NCBI GenBank assembly: GCA_022559845.1
Contig: CM040117.1
Coordinates: 12,486,856 to 12,550,855, forward strand
Length of the DNA stretch: 64,000 bases
Reading direction: 5' to 3'
Source: Amorphophallus konjac
Lineage: Eukaryota > Streptophyta > Magnoliopsida > Alismatales > Araceae
The notes under the pieces are model-generated. The model was not told the origin of the DNA. It did not search any database and saw only the letters and a program-made list of their open reading frames with translations. The position numbers and the translations under genes are program-made. This document shows, in pieces, positions 10,869 through 22,570 of this stretch; the first letter of the stretch is position 1, and each line of letters opens with the position of its first letter.

Positions 10869-13536
10869 TCATATTCTGATCCTCCTGTCCCCTTCAATCT
10901 CCAATAACTCCTCAATGGTGTCAACAACATAGCAATCTCCTTTTTGATCATGAAATTTGGATGTCTTGAAAATATTGATGCTGACTTTCTGGTCCCCAAA
11001 AGATATGTCCATAACTCCTGAAGCACAATCTATATTAGCCCTAGCCGTGGCTAAAAATGGTCTACCCAAAATGATAGGAGTATGCTTAATTTCTTGGGGA
11101 GAAACCATGTCCAAAATAAGAAAGTCGGCAGGGAAGTAGCACTCATTCACTTTAACAATGACATCCTCAATAAGGCCCTTTGGAGTCCTGATTGATCTAT
11201 CGGCGAGCTGGAGAATAATGGGTGTAGGCTTGAGCTCACCGATGTCAAACTGCTCATAGATAGAGGTGGGAAGTAAATTTACACTGGCTCCTAAATCAAG
11301 GAGAGCCTTATCAAAGGTCACACCCCCAATGTTGCAAGAGATAAGGGGCACTCCAGGGTCTTTTAACTTCCTTGGAAGTTGATTGAGGACTACGGCACTA
11401 ACGGTCTCAGGAAGCCGAACCTTTTCCGGGGTCACTCGTGGCTCCCGCCTAGGAGTGCACATTTCCTTCAAGAATCTAGCATAGGCTGGGACATGTTTAA
11501 TGGCATCGATGAGAGGGATGTTGATGTGTACTTGTTTGAAGAGCTCCATCATCTCCTTGTTGTGGGCCGGTTGTTTCTTCTTGGGCTTTAAGGCATTGGG
11601 AAATGTCACTGTAGGTTGGTAAGTGCTAGGCCCTTCATCTAGTTTTCGCTTTCCCTTGACATCCTTTTCCTGTTTGGGTTCCTCTTCACTATCAGAAGAT
11701 ATTTCTGGGGCCTGGATCAATGAAGTAGAAGTAGACTCCTGGGGATCTTGGAGGACTTTACCACTTCTTAAGGTAGAAATTGCTTTTGCATTTTTGAGTT
11801 GTGGGCCTTTTTGTGGTACTTGGCCTGATGGGTGCTGAAGGAGAGGAGGAATTGGTTGGTTCATGGGGAAGTTTGGTTGTGGGAAGCTCGGGGGATTTTT
11901 TCGTGGGTTGGCAATGGGCTGACTTGGCAGTTGGCCCACTTCCCTTCTCATGGTGGCTTCAACCAATTGGCCTAATTGGGTTTCCAACTTAGAGATAGTT
12001 TGCTGGTGGGCTTGAAGGGTCTGTTGGAAATATTGACTTTGGGCTTGAATGGTTTGTTGGAAGGATTGATTTTGGGCCAGAATTAGTTGTTGTAACTGAT
12101 GGAATCGATCATCAGTTTGGGAGTCCTGGTTGTGATGCAGAGGAGGTTGATAGGTTTGTTGAGAATTGGAAGACTGCCCATAATTGGGCTGAGGAGGTTG
12201 GTATGGGGCCTGACCCTGGTTGAATCGGGGGAGTGGTTGTTGGGCTTGCGGTCCTCGACCACAAGCATTTCCTTGAAATGGTGGCTGAGTTTGAAATTGG
12301 TGTTGGATGGGTGATTTGCAGGCTTGAGACATAGAGGGGATGATGGGTGATTGGGAGCTTGTTGATTTCTCCAATTGAAATTTGGGTGATTCCTCCAGCC
12401 CAGATTATAGGTGTTAGAAAATGGGTCATAGTTGGGCTTAGAGAACCCCTGGGCTGCTTGGACTTGCTCCTGTATAAAAGGTGATAATTGGGCTGCTGTT
12501 GAACAATCGGACACATGATGGTCTGAGCTAGCACATAAAGCACACAGCTCATGGTGTGTTGGGTCCGGGTATGGGTTGGACGTAGGTGGGATAGTGGTTT
12601 CTTGTTTGTTTTGGGCCAAGAGCTGGTCTAATTTGTGGGCTAGCATATCAACATGTTCTATCTTTTGGGCCATGATGTCCACCTTGTCCAGTTTTTGATT
12701 GATGAAATTCACATCCACTCAAGCTTCAGGTTCCACACGATACATCCCGGCCCATTTAGAGGGTCCAATGGTTCTCTCATATGAGGATAAGGAAACATGG
12801 TTGATTGAATTCTCGCTCAACATTTCAAATAAGGCATAGGCCTCATCCTCACTCTTACTCATAAAGGCCCCTCCACATGATGCATCAACAATCTACCTAA
12901 CTTGATCATCTAGGCCCTCATAGAAAGCTTGCACTATTTGTCATTTGGAGAGCCCATGATGTGGGCATTTTCTGAGGAGTTCCTTTAATCTCTCTCATGA
13001 TTCATGTATTTGTTCATTTGGGAGTTGCGCGAATCCTGTGATTGCACGTCTCATGGTGTTGGTTCTACCGATGGGGTAAAACTTCTTAAGGAACTCATGC
13101 TGCATATCTGCCCATGTGCCAATAGGTTTCCCTAAGGTCCCTAGCCAGTATTTGGCTTTGTCCTTAAGTGAGAAAGAGAATAAGGTCAGGCAGAGAGCAT
13201 CATCTATGAAATTTTGAATTTTCACAGTGGAACAAATTTCTAGAAATTCATCCAGATGTTTATAGGGATCTTCATTGATCTTCCCATAAAAGGATGGGAG
13301 CATCTGAATGGTGCTAGATTTGATCTCATAGTGCAAAGCAGGGACATTGGGCAGTTCGATACAAGTGGATGGCTGATAATTCGAAGGAATGAAATATTCC
13401 TTCATCTGTTTGGGCACCCCTAATTGTGTTGTTCAGCCATAGGTTGGGTTTGATTTTGAGCAGGATTAAAAATGAATCGCTCAATCTCACTAATGGGCTC
13501 AAGTAAGTCAAGGTGTTGAGATCTTCTCCCTTGCAT
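10869..13536 (-). pseudogene. gag-pro: Athila gag-protease pseudogene
   Basis: Gag forms the particle and the protease cuts the polyprotein. The start is placed at the ATG at 13536-13534. The frame shifts near 13425, giving the capsid region at 13417-12995 (YKHLDEFLEIC, FSLKDKAKYWLGTL, TWADMQHEFLKKFYP). In-frame stops follow between about 12990 and 12720, where CPHHG-type and GGAFMSK motifs are still readable. A CCHC knuckle (C-x2-C-x4-H-x4-C, CALCASSDHHVSDC) lies near 12530-12570. After another shift near 12370 a proline/glutamine-rich linker of about 200 residues leads to the retropepsin motif LLDLGASVNLLP near 11290-11260. The DLGAS form is typical of Athila. The frame ends at a TGA at 10869 and continues in the same frame into pol. 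Confidence 0.88.
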
Positions 13537-13580
13537 AAACCAAGGTTAAAGATGAGAGATGAGAGAATTATTTTATGATG

Positions 13581-13584
<4 letters not shown>

Positions 13585-13620
<36 letters not shown>
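13585..13620. repeat. (TA)n microsatellite
   Basis: A run of TA dinucleotides of about 36 bases is followed by a T-rich stretch, just upstream of gag on the minus strand. Confidence 0.9.
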
Positions 13621-13626
<6 letters not shown>

Positions 13627-14365
13627 TTTTTTTTTGTTTTGACTTAAATAAGGACGAAGAGAGAGAAGAGGAGAATTTTTTTAATTTAATTTTATTTTTT
13701 TGTATGCAAACATAAACAAGTTGTCACACAAAGACCTACAAATTGGGTTTCACAAAATGGCTAAAGTGAAACTTAAGTTCACCCTCAATATTTCCACCGG
13801 CCAGGTAAGGGGTGGGGTAGTGGGAGGTTCCCCCTACTTTCGTAGGGACCTAATTATGCCAAACCACTAGCCCGCTTAAGGCGTTTGCTGTCCGACCGTC
13901 TTGTCTTAGGCACCGGTTTTCATAAGAGGGTAAGCCCAAATAACACAAGAACCACAGTGTGAACCTAGGGCCAACGTCTACTGGATTTTATTTAAGGTCT
14001 AGGTGATGCAAAGATACTAGGGAATTGTAGTTTGTGGGCTAAGGAAGGGTGATGAAATCCCCACCTTATCTTGCTTATGGGTGTTGCCCTTAAGATACTT
14101 TAAAATGATATGCAACAAAGCAAGTTCAAACAAGGGGTTCTATGCAAGCATGGAAGTGCATGAGCATGCTATTAGAAAAGTTAGAGTATTCACCTTGCCT
14201 CCCGCAATCTTCAACAATGCAATTAACAACAATTAAGCAACAAAAAGAAAATAAATACTATCTTAAATGATGCATGACCTAAAACATGGAAGTGTGATTT
14301 CTACTATTGGAATAAAGATTTTTATCGAGTTCAAGTGAAGAGTTTTTTTTTTTGTGAACCTATAT

Positions 14366-15059
14366 CACTACCAGAAAAAGCGGGATTACAGACGAAATTT
14401 TCAGACGGAAATTTCAGACAGAAATTTCCGTCTAAAATTTGTGACGGATTATTTTCCATCGGAAATCCCGTCTGAAATATGCAAGTACACACCGAATTTC
14501 AGACGGAAATTTGTGACGGAAAATATTCCGTCACAAATTTCAGACGGAATTTGTGACGGAATTATTAAACTGTCAGAAATTTGTAACCAAGAATTTGTGA
14601 CGGCCACATTTGTGACGGAATCCGTCTGACAATCCGTCACAAATGTGTCTTCTCACGGATTTTCAGACGAAAATTAGACTGTCACAAAATTTATTGCGCC
14701 CCAAATCCGTCGCAAAGGCACATTTGCGACGGATTTGGGACGCAAAAATTTTGTGACGGATTAATTTCCGTCTTAAAATCCGTGAGAAGACACATTTGTG
14801 ACGGATTGTCAGACAGATTCCGTCACAAATGTGGTCGTCACAAATTCTTGGTTATAAATTTCTGACAGTTTAATAATTCCGTCACAAATTCCGTCTGAAA
14901 TTTGTGACGGAATATTTTTCGTCACAAATTTCCGTCTGAAATTCGGTGTGTACTTGCATATTTCAGACGGGATTTCCGACGGAAAATAATCCGTCACAAA
15001 TTTCAGACGGAAATTTCCGTCTGAAAATTCTGTCTGTAATCCCGCTTTTTCTGGTAGTG
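14366..15059. mobile_element. Foldback CACTA-like MITE, near-complete palindrome
   Basis: The element starts CACTACCAGAAAAAGCGGG and ends with its reverse complement CCCGCTTTTTCTGGTAGTG. Almost all of its 694 bp is one inverted repeat with its centre near 14712. Both arms are built from short alternating copies of a TCAGACGGAAATTTCCGTC-like motif and of TTTGTGACGGA. The CACTA ends suggest CACTA ancestry, but no clean 3-bp duplication is seen (flanks read ...CTATAT and ATAACC...). The two similar open frames, one on each strand (14354-14629 plus, 15069-14809 minus), are a consequence of the palindrome and not genes. It carries no transposase. Confidence 0.85.
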
Positions 15060-15332
15060 ATAACCACAATATGCAAGAACATTAAGGAAATGACACAAAA
15101 TGAGATGAATAAGTTTGAATACTTACTTGATGCGTAATCCCTCGTTCTCTTTTTTTTTTCAAAATGAATGACAAAAAGACTAAGGAAAAGGTGGAGACTT
15201 ACCTCTGATTTTTTTTTTGAATTTTCAAGTTGTTTTTTTTCTTTTTTTCCTGTAAAAATAAGAAAAGAGAACTTTATTAGTACACTATATACATAAGGAA
15301 AATAAAGTTCTTAAGTCAAAAATCACCATTCC

Positions 15333-15350
15333 TCCCCGACAACGGCGCCA
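15333..15350 (-). other. Athila primer binding site (tRNA-Asp)
   Basis: The minus strand reads TGGCGCCGTTGTCGGGGA, which matches the 3' end of plant tRNA-Asp apart from one base. It lies five bases inside the 5' LTR. Confidence 0.88.
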
Positions 15351-15355
15351 AAAAT

Positions 15356-17140
15356 TGATAACGCGAAAGTTCATCGTTTAAAACACGCGTATAATAATCT
15401 TAAAACCGAACTCACACAAAATGATCAAAAGAGAACGTAGTACTATGGCAAGCACGGGTCGAATCCACAGGGAAGAAGAGATTTTTAGAGTTAAAAACTT
15501 TGGAGTCCTTTAGAAAACACTTGTGATTTTATTTTGCTTTAAGAAAATTGTGAAGTGATGCACAAACCAAACACTTAATTAAAAACACCTATGACTATGC
15601 GCCTATGCTATAGAAAATAATTACATGAAGAGAAGAGAAGAGATAGAAGAAGGATGTAGATCAAGAACTAGATCAAAGGAATAACTCTTTTTATTAACTT
15701 AAAAGAAAGAGTACATGAAGTGTAAGATAACCTTACAAAAAGGATGTGACGAGATTACAATGAAGTAAATTGAAACTAAAACAATAAAAATAAAAGGAGC
15801 CTGAGATATGAATATGGTAGCAGCAATGGTGATGACAACGCCGTCTTCTCTTGGCCTTGGATCACGAACCACCTTGCGAAGATGTCGTCTACGCTGGGAG
15901 GAAGTCACCTTCGTCGTTGAAGCCACCTTTAGAGGGTGAATAACTTTAAAACCAAGATGAATTAGGGGATACCCGAGAAGAAGAAGTTGAAGCGAAGAGA
16001 GAGAGGAAGAACTTTGATGAAGAACTCAGATAGAAAAGAAGAGCAGAAGAGCTTCAAAATAGAGAAATAACAGAAGCTAGCACCTCAGATGAACAGTGAA
16101 ATCACAGGACAACAAGTTGAAAAATGGAAAATAACTTTCAAAAAAGAAAGAATTGGAAGATGATATAGAAGAAGAAGTTGTAGAACACTTAAAAAAAAGA
16201 ACTTTTATGAAGATAGTAAGAGAAGAAAATGACTAGAAGGGGGGAAAATAAGGGGAAGAACAGAGAGAAATACTGATTCGGAGATGAACATGATAGCACA
16301 GTGAAAAACACGAAATACCTTGAAAAAGAGGAGGAATTAGAAGATGATGCAGAAGAAAACGTTGTAGATGACTTAAAAACAAAGAACTTTCATGGAGACA
16401 GTAAGAGGAGAAGAGAGATAGAAGAGGGCGAACTTGGCGGCCTAAGAAGATGTGAGAGGGAGAGAAAAATTACCCAAAAGAAGAACCTCCTTTCTCCTCC
16501 TTGTCATGGGCTATTTATAGGGAAAGTTGGGTAGATGGAGGGTGAAGATTGTATCAAAAGGAGATGGATGGATAAGATTTAGGTAGAATATGATGCATGG
16601 GGAAGAGAAAAAGTAGGTGGACACCCCCTTTCTTGGACTTTAGACACCCCATTTCCTAAGGCTCATCATGTCTCTCCTTTAATTCAAACTTTGAATGTCC
16701 TTTTCCTCCTTTTCAAACTTAAACTTTGAATTCCTCCTTTTCAAACTTTGAATTCAAAATTTTGAACTTTCTTTTCCCTCCAACCAAAATATTTTGAATT
16801 CTTTATTTGACTTGGTCAAAGTTGTGATGATAATTTTGCCCCTGGCTTCTTTTGCAATTACCTTCGGTGTCCTGCACACACATAATTACAATCTACTACA
16901 TAAAAATTACCATAATGTGCACATAAATCTTAAATGTTCATAGTTATGCAATGGAGAATTAATACCCATGACCCTCAACTTTAATTTATCAAATAATATC
17001 ACCAAATTAATCAATTTACGTGAAAGCTCTAATTTAAATGCGGAGTTGAGGTTAACTATGAAATATGTATAATTACCTAATTATATGCACATAAAATGGT
17101 GTACATGCAATGAATTACTATAGAAAATGGACATTTATCA
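15356..17140 (-). repeat. Athila 5' LTR
   Basis: This 1785-bp LTR starts TGATAACGCGAAAG and ends GGACATTTATCA on the plus strand. It aligns with 4967-6773, with scattered substitutions and small indels. Confidence 0.9.
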
Positions 17141-18045
17141 GTCGTCGCTAGAAAAGACCTGTAAGACAACAAAGAAACCTAGGAAAAACCTAGACAGACA
17201 CAGACATAGACGGCACGACTAGAATATCGTGCACACTGCCCTACACATGACTAGAACGTCATGCATACGACAGGACACTGACCTCGAGTACGGCCACGAG
17301 AGGGCCAACCCGGAAGGTCACGACGCACAAGAAACGCGGAGAGTCACGTGCCGCGTGACTGGCGTGCCCAACACTAGAAGAACGACCAGATGCATCCACT
17401 GACGTCTTATACTGCACCACAAGTGTCTCGCCTACGGTACCGCTAAAGTCTCGGCAGAGTCGCAGACACGCGCTGAACAACACAAGAACTACAGTAACGA
17501 GTGACTAGTCAGGGTTACGCCCGTCGACGTAAGTCCAAAGCCCCTGAGCACGTGTGCACACATTGGCCCACTGCCTAAGCCATGCCTCTAGCTAGTATTC
17601 CCCCACCGAAGGACGCTACGGTTGGACGAAGAGCCCACGAAACTAGCTTAAGAACCGTAAACCGGGAAAGTGCCCCGCTATAAGAGCCGTCATAGAGAAA
17701 CGTGACATAAGGCTACGACTAGTGAAGGCTCACAAGACACGGAGACTCAAAACACGAGTGCTAAAGTACAAGCAGGCAAGAACATCCTATGACACGTACT
17801 TCGGAGCATCAATGGCAGCACAGCCATTACCGACCGACTCAGGACAAGGCAACTAGACCTACTCACGTAACGATTCTTGAGTCTCACGACTCGGAGGCAA
17901 GATCGTCACAAACAGCGGAACAAGCCGCCAGTCGGTCTAATCCTAAGCTAGAGAAAATGACACGGTAGGAGGAAACGACACGCGGAGGCCTGAGGGAACA
18001 TCGGGGACCCTCAGTAGACCTAGACACGTAGACCGAGGTAGGATG

Positions 18046-20142
18046 TGATGGGAATCGACGCCGAGCATGTACATTTTCTTTTGCATTTATGTCCTTTTAG
18101 TTTGTGTTTATATCCTTGGGAAAGTATGTACGTAAATGTAAGGCTTTATAAGCCAATGAGTCATTCCCTAGGATTGTGTGGGTTTTTGTGCAATTATGTA
18201 GTAGGTCCAGCTAGGGGGCCCTCAGCCCTTTTCCATTGGTCCATGTCACATTGTGGGGCTGGTCAACTATCCTAGGTGGACATCTAGAAGGTTGGACTAG
18301 TCATATGGACACATGGGAGACAAAGGGTGATGAATGTCAACATTCTACACCCACCCCACCTACCTCTCCCTTGGTCAATAAGTCGCCCCCCTCCCCTTGA
18401 TTATTTTTATTAATTTTTGTGTGTTAGTCACATTTGATCTAGACCCTTCATTCCCCATCCCTAGATCCAAGGGTCTACATTAGATTTGATACCTAGCATA
18501 TAAAAGGGTGTATTTTCATGTGGAAATTAATGAAAATTCAGAAAATTGTTTGGAAAGCTTGAAGCTTGCGCCCCCTTTCTCTCTCCTGGAGTTCTCCCCT
18601 TAGCCCCTCTGCAATTCTAGAGTGTATCTACCTTCTATCTCCCCCTCTCAACCTCTGATCTTCATCGGTGCCGCCGCCTGCCGCCGTTCGTGCCGCCATC
18701 GAGCCGCCATCGAGACACCGTCGGAGTTCTGTCCTCAGCCAACAGTAGCCACTTCCATGAATTCTTGCTGTCAGCCACGAGCTCAGATTGACTTGGAATT
18801 TTGAGGGTATGTTCTAGAGGTGTTCCCCACGTCCTACAAACATTGGTGGGTCATAAATCCTCCATTTGATAATTTCCCATTTTCGTTCAAGTCCCAAATT
18901 CAGTTCTGCCAGTTTCAGATCTGAATTTCAGTTTTTCCTGAGTTTCGCATCTTAGACCCATCTTTTGATTTTTACTAGGGCTCCCAATTTGACTGGGAGT
19001 TCTGTCCACACACCCCTCCTACCATGAATTTTCTTGAATTTTTATCATCCTTTCATCTATTTTTTAAAATTCGTTCCCAGAGCTAGCTACAGTGTTGTCC
19101 ACCTATTTCCAGATCCGACCTCTGTCCAGTGCAAACCTCATATCAATTCGTAGCAACCTCCAATCAGTCCACAAAAAATATTGCCATCTTCCTTGTGCAA
19201 AATCCTATAACTTTTTTGAAGAGCTCAGGAGCTGAATCGGAAGTCTACGAGGCGGTCAATGGCAGTTCTCAGACAAGTTCCCTGTAGATCTGAGAGCTGT
19301 GGCACTGTACAACAGAAAATTGTAAATTCATTCAAGCCTAGATCCGTGTAGATCCAGGTCCGATATCTAGGCCTAGATTAAAGTATTTGAAGTTAGCTTT
19401 CCAACGGCGCTGGTTTCGTGTCGATCCGACATCGGGGCTGATCGCAGCGTCCGTTCTCGCCGGAGCGCGCGCCGGAAAACAGAACCAGCAGATCCGTGGC
19501 CGGTTATTCCGACCGGTGCCGAACGGAGCCGCCCGGCCTCCGGCCGCCATTCCAGCATACCGCCAGCCCAGAGAACGCTTCCCCAAGTATCCCCACCACA
19601 GTGGTGCCACCGGGTCCCGCACGGCCCCTCCGGACAGCACGTGGGCCCCACAGTCACAAGTTCGGGTGCTACCGAAGAGACGCGAGAAGCTGCTCGTCAA
19701 CCCGAATTCGGTCCTCCCGGACCCCATTGTGTCGCCCTTTACCTCCCTGCGTGGAGTGGGCATTGCTTCATTGCTGTAACAAGTGTGTAATTTTATTCCG
19801 GGAGTACAGGTTTCGGCCGGGTCCGTCATCCCCACGCCGAGCGCGTGGAGGTATCGTTTTCGCTCCCTTCTCGGCATTTTGCTTACTTCATATATATTTG
19901 TTTATGCCGCTGCTAGAGAGCATGTGTAGGGATAATTAGCTCGCTTGATATTTATATCACCGCTGCTGCGAGAGAGAGCGTTACCGTCCCGTGACCCGAT
20001 CCGGGCACAAAAGAGAATTGACCACCCTAGCTCTTGCCGGTTTCTCAACTGTGCACGTCCGACGCTTTCCTCGTTAAGGGACAATCACGAGCTCACCTAG
20101 AGTCCGAGAACTCTTGTCATGTCTGTGTCTCATCCCGCATCA
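18046..20142 (+). repeat. TR-GAG 5' LTR
   Basis: It begins TGATGGGAATCGACGCC and ends CCCGCATCA. It contains a TATA box near 18499, a CCG-rich stretch near 18670-18715 whose length differs from the 3' copy, and a GC-rich island at about 19385-19780. Frames open on both strands in that island (for example 19338-19877) are repeated in the 3' LTR and have no family motif. Confidence 0.9.
18499..18506 (+). promoter_or_regulatory. LTR TATA box
   Basis: TATAAAAG lies about 450 bp into the LTR, in the position expected for the U3 promoter. The 3' LTR has TATAAAAT at the matching site near 23023. Transcription would start roughly 30 bases downstream, leaving an unusually long R-U5 of about 1.6 kb. 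Confidence 0.55.
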
Positions 20143-20145
20143 ATT

Positions 20146-20157
20146 TGGTATCAGAGC
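20146..20157 (+). other. TR-GAG primer binding site (initiator tRNA-Met)
   Basis: TGGTATCAGAGC follows the LTR after three bases. It matches the 3' end of plant initiator tRNA-Met. Confidence 0.9.
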
Positions 20158-20300
20158 AGGTTGAGTCTAGGGTGTCTAAAAACACAAAAAAAAGAGTGTC
20201 ATTTACGTATAGTCATTAGTCATTGTCTAAGTCGTGTTTAGGGTCATCATTGTTTTAAAACAAAAAAAAAAGTGTGTTTTTACATTTACATCCCTTTACT

Positions 20301-20427
20301 CGGTATATCGAAAGGTGTTGTCCGAACGTTAGGCTACGCCTATCGGGAAGGCCGTACACTTGTGCGAGTGATCTTCGGATCGGTTAGCTCCGCCACGTAG
20401 CGAGTTTTGGTTAAGTCTAGGCGCATC
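20301..20427 (+). promoter_or_regulatory. Leader RNA block shared with Tekay element
   Basis: This 127-bp block between primer binding site and gag matches 57813-57940 in the Tekay leader, with about 14 differences by hand alignment, although the surrounding leader does not match. It can form two hairpins. The first pairs CCGA with TCGG and TAGGC with GCCTA around a TAC loop (20322-20346). The second is GATC-TTCG-GATC (20370-20381), a UUCG tetraloop. A packaging, dimerisation or translation role is an inference. Confidence 0.65.
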
Positions 20428-20480
20428 ATTTTGCATTAGTGTGTTTTCTTTAGTCGGCGTCTTCTAGTCGGTGTGTCTGC

Positions 20481-22094
20481 ATGCCCACTTGTAGGGGTAC
20501 TCAGTACTCACCCTCACCGCCACCTATGGCGGATCCCCGAGCCACTAGTCTCGATGCGACAGCTGTGGTCGAAATATTCCAAAATCTTATGGGACAAGTG
20601 CAAGGATTACATACGCGTCTTGATGGGTTGGATATGCAAATGGGTAATTTAAGTACCCGAATGGATAGGATGGAAGGAGTGAGTACCTGAGTGAATGGTC
20701 TAGGCACCCGCCTAGAAGAGAGGATGAACGCCGTAGAGGATAGGGCCGCTGGGTCGAACCAGTCCGTTCAAGGGTTGGTCGGGAGAGTCGCCGCACTAGA
20801 AAAAGGACCAGCCGAGACACACCCGATTCCCCCAGTCCAGGCACCCGTCCCTCCTACACAAGGTCAACCGGAGCCGGTTCACCAACGCGTGACTCCAATG
20901 GTTCAAGGGGTAGCTGTTAGGAGGCACGAAGTCCCTGAGGTGCATGACTATGAGTCCGATAATGAGCATCGAGGACATGGTCGTGATCATCGCCATACAC
21001 GGCGTACCCACGACCAAGATATGAATGAACGGGCCCTTAGGACCGTTCGGGCCGACCCTCCCACCTTTGACGGGTCCTTAGACCCAAAGGTCTATCTTGA
21101 TTTGGAGGCTGGTATGGACCGATATTTTGAGTGGTTCGAGATGTCGGACCAACGGAAAGTCAAATACGCCAGGATGAAACTTTTAGGCCAAGCACAAACC
21201 TATTGGAGGAACATGGAGAACCTATTGTTTCATCGTCAAGAACCCCCGATCGATACGTGGACCGATATGAGGGAGAAGCTTAGGAAGAAGTACCTCCCTA
21301 CCTCCTACCGCCAACGTCTTATAGAGAGGTGGCAAAGCCTCACCCAAGGAGACCGGTCTGTCTCTGATTACATCGCCGAATTTGATGAATACTACTTGCG
21401 ATGTGATGTCACGGAGGAAGATTCCCTTACCGTCTCTCGGTTTCGGCATGGCCTACGCCCGCACCTACGGTATGAGCTTCTCCGCCGCAAGGTGGACAAG
21501 TTGGAGGATGCATATCAAGTTGCTCTCGAGATGGAGCAATTCGAGGGAGAGTTCGAGTCTATTCCTCGGTGGAGCCCCGCTCCTCCCCGTAGTGATTCTC
21601 GTGGCTCCTTAGGTTCATACCTGAGGGGACCCATGGTTCGTCATCAGGAGTCCGCCCGTCAGGAGCACTTCGCTCCTAGACCTCGACCTTCCCCACCACG
21701 GGATCTACCTCCACCCCATCCACCGGCACCCGTTGCCCATCCCCCGATACACCTAGCCCGTCCCCTGGCTCCGACACTTCCTCCCCTGTTGCCCACGGCG
21801 CCTACACCTCCACCCTTGTTACCTACGCCCCCTACCCGTCGGGAGGATAAGGGTAAGGCCCCTCTTATCGGAGAGAGCAGTCGGTCCCGGCTGCAATGTT
21901 TCCATTGTCATGGGTTTGGCCACTTCGCCAACCAATGTCCCACTCGTGCCACACTAGCCCTAGGGGTTGAGGAGGCCTTGCCATATGAGCTTGAACTTAT
22001 CAATTATGAGGCCGACCAAGCACTAGCCGATGAGTACTATGCCTTGGGGGAAGAGCTGGACAGCTCTTCTGCCGCCCAGGATGCAGCCACCTAG
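20481..22094 (+). pseudogene. gag: TR-GAG gag gene with one in-frame stop
   Basis: It encodes a Ty3/gypsy-type gag polyprotein. The ATG at 20481 opens a frame that meets TGA at 20688-20690 and continues in the same frame to 22094, so one stop separates an N-terminal coiled-coil-like part (leucine/methionine heptads at 20600-20690) from the remainder. A second ATG at 20526 is an equally good start. The capsid region contains ARMKLLGQAQTYWRNM, TWTDMREKLRKKYLP and RFRHGLRPHLRYELL. It is followed by a long proline-rich linker (about 21660-21840) and a CCHC knuckle CFHCHGFGHFANQC near 21897-21938. No protease motif follows and the gene stops at TAG. If the stop can be read through or is recent, the product would be a nearly complete gag of about 537 residues. 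Confidence 0.85.
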
Positions 22095-22570
22095 TGGGAT
22101 TGATGCTACCACCTTAGTCTAGAGTCGTGCATGAGTCCGTGTGTTTTCTTAGCGTGGTTTGTTTGTGTGGTGTGTTTTGAGTCGATTGTTTATGTGTATT
22201 GCATGGTGAGTCTGCATGTGTCTTGTGCGAGCTCGTTGTCAATCTCTTATGAGTAAGAGGCGAGTGGACTCGCTTGATGAGTATGGGATCGGTTCTACAT
22301 CTATACCCGGATCAGTCACCTACAGGGACTCAGCGGTGATTCCTAGTGAGTCTTCGAGCTGCTTCCTCCCCTTTTGAGAGTGCCCCACTCGGAGTGTCCA
22401 CCTCTAGCCCATAGCAGCTTATGCATATCGAGTATATATGGAATGAACAGGTGACGGTCACTTGGAGTGGAGCATACCCGCGCTACTTGGCACGGTGACG
22501 GATCCGCCAGAGTACTCGAGCATCCATACCCCTACTCGACGAGGTCGAGTTCCTCCCACCCGGGGAGAGT
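22095..22570 (+). other. TR-GAG 3' untranslated region and polypurine tract
   Basis: This is non-coding DNA between gag and the 3' LTR. It ends with the purine tract CGGGGAGAGT at 22561-22570, directly before the LTR. No remnant of pol was recognised, so pol was probably lost cleanly or never present. Confidence 0.75.

Larger units (their letters stand above)
13537..15355 (-). other. Athila 5' leader
   Basis: This is the untranslated leader between 5' LTR and gag on the minus strand. It holds the tRNA-Asp primer binding site, several homopolymer T/A runs, an AT microsatellite and a nested 694-bp foldback element. No additional gene is supported. Confidence 0.75.
4967..17140 (-). mobile_element. 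Athila-type Ty3/gypsy retrotransposon, degenerate
   Basis: This 12.2-kb element on the minus strand has LTRs at 4967-6773 and 15356-17140. The flanks read GTCGA (4962-4966) and GTCGT (17141-17145), a 5-bp target duplication with one later change. Its primer binding site matches tRNA-Asp, which is usual for Athila/Tat. The gag, protease, reverse transcriptase, RNase H and integrase order, the DLGAS protease motif and the absence of a chromodomain support Athila. All frames are broken. LTRs differ by several percent (about 5 changes in the first 70 bases), so insertion was not recent. A foldback transposon lies in its leader. It is inserted in LARD LTR copy 2. Confidence 0.9.

Noticed and set aside
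14354..14629. Open frame with repeated FRLKFVTD / IPSEICKYTP-like peptides on plus, and a near copy on minus at 14809-15069
   Set aside because: Both arise from the palindromic foldback element and its short repeats. No protein family and no start context.
19338..19877. 179-residue minus frame repeated at 23856-24401
   Set aside because: It is part of the TR-GAG LTR, open on both strands through GC-rich composition, with no recognised domain.
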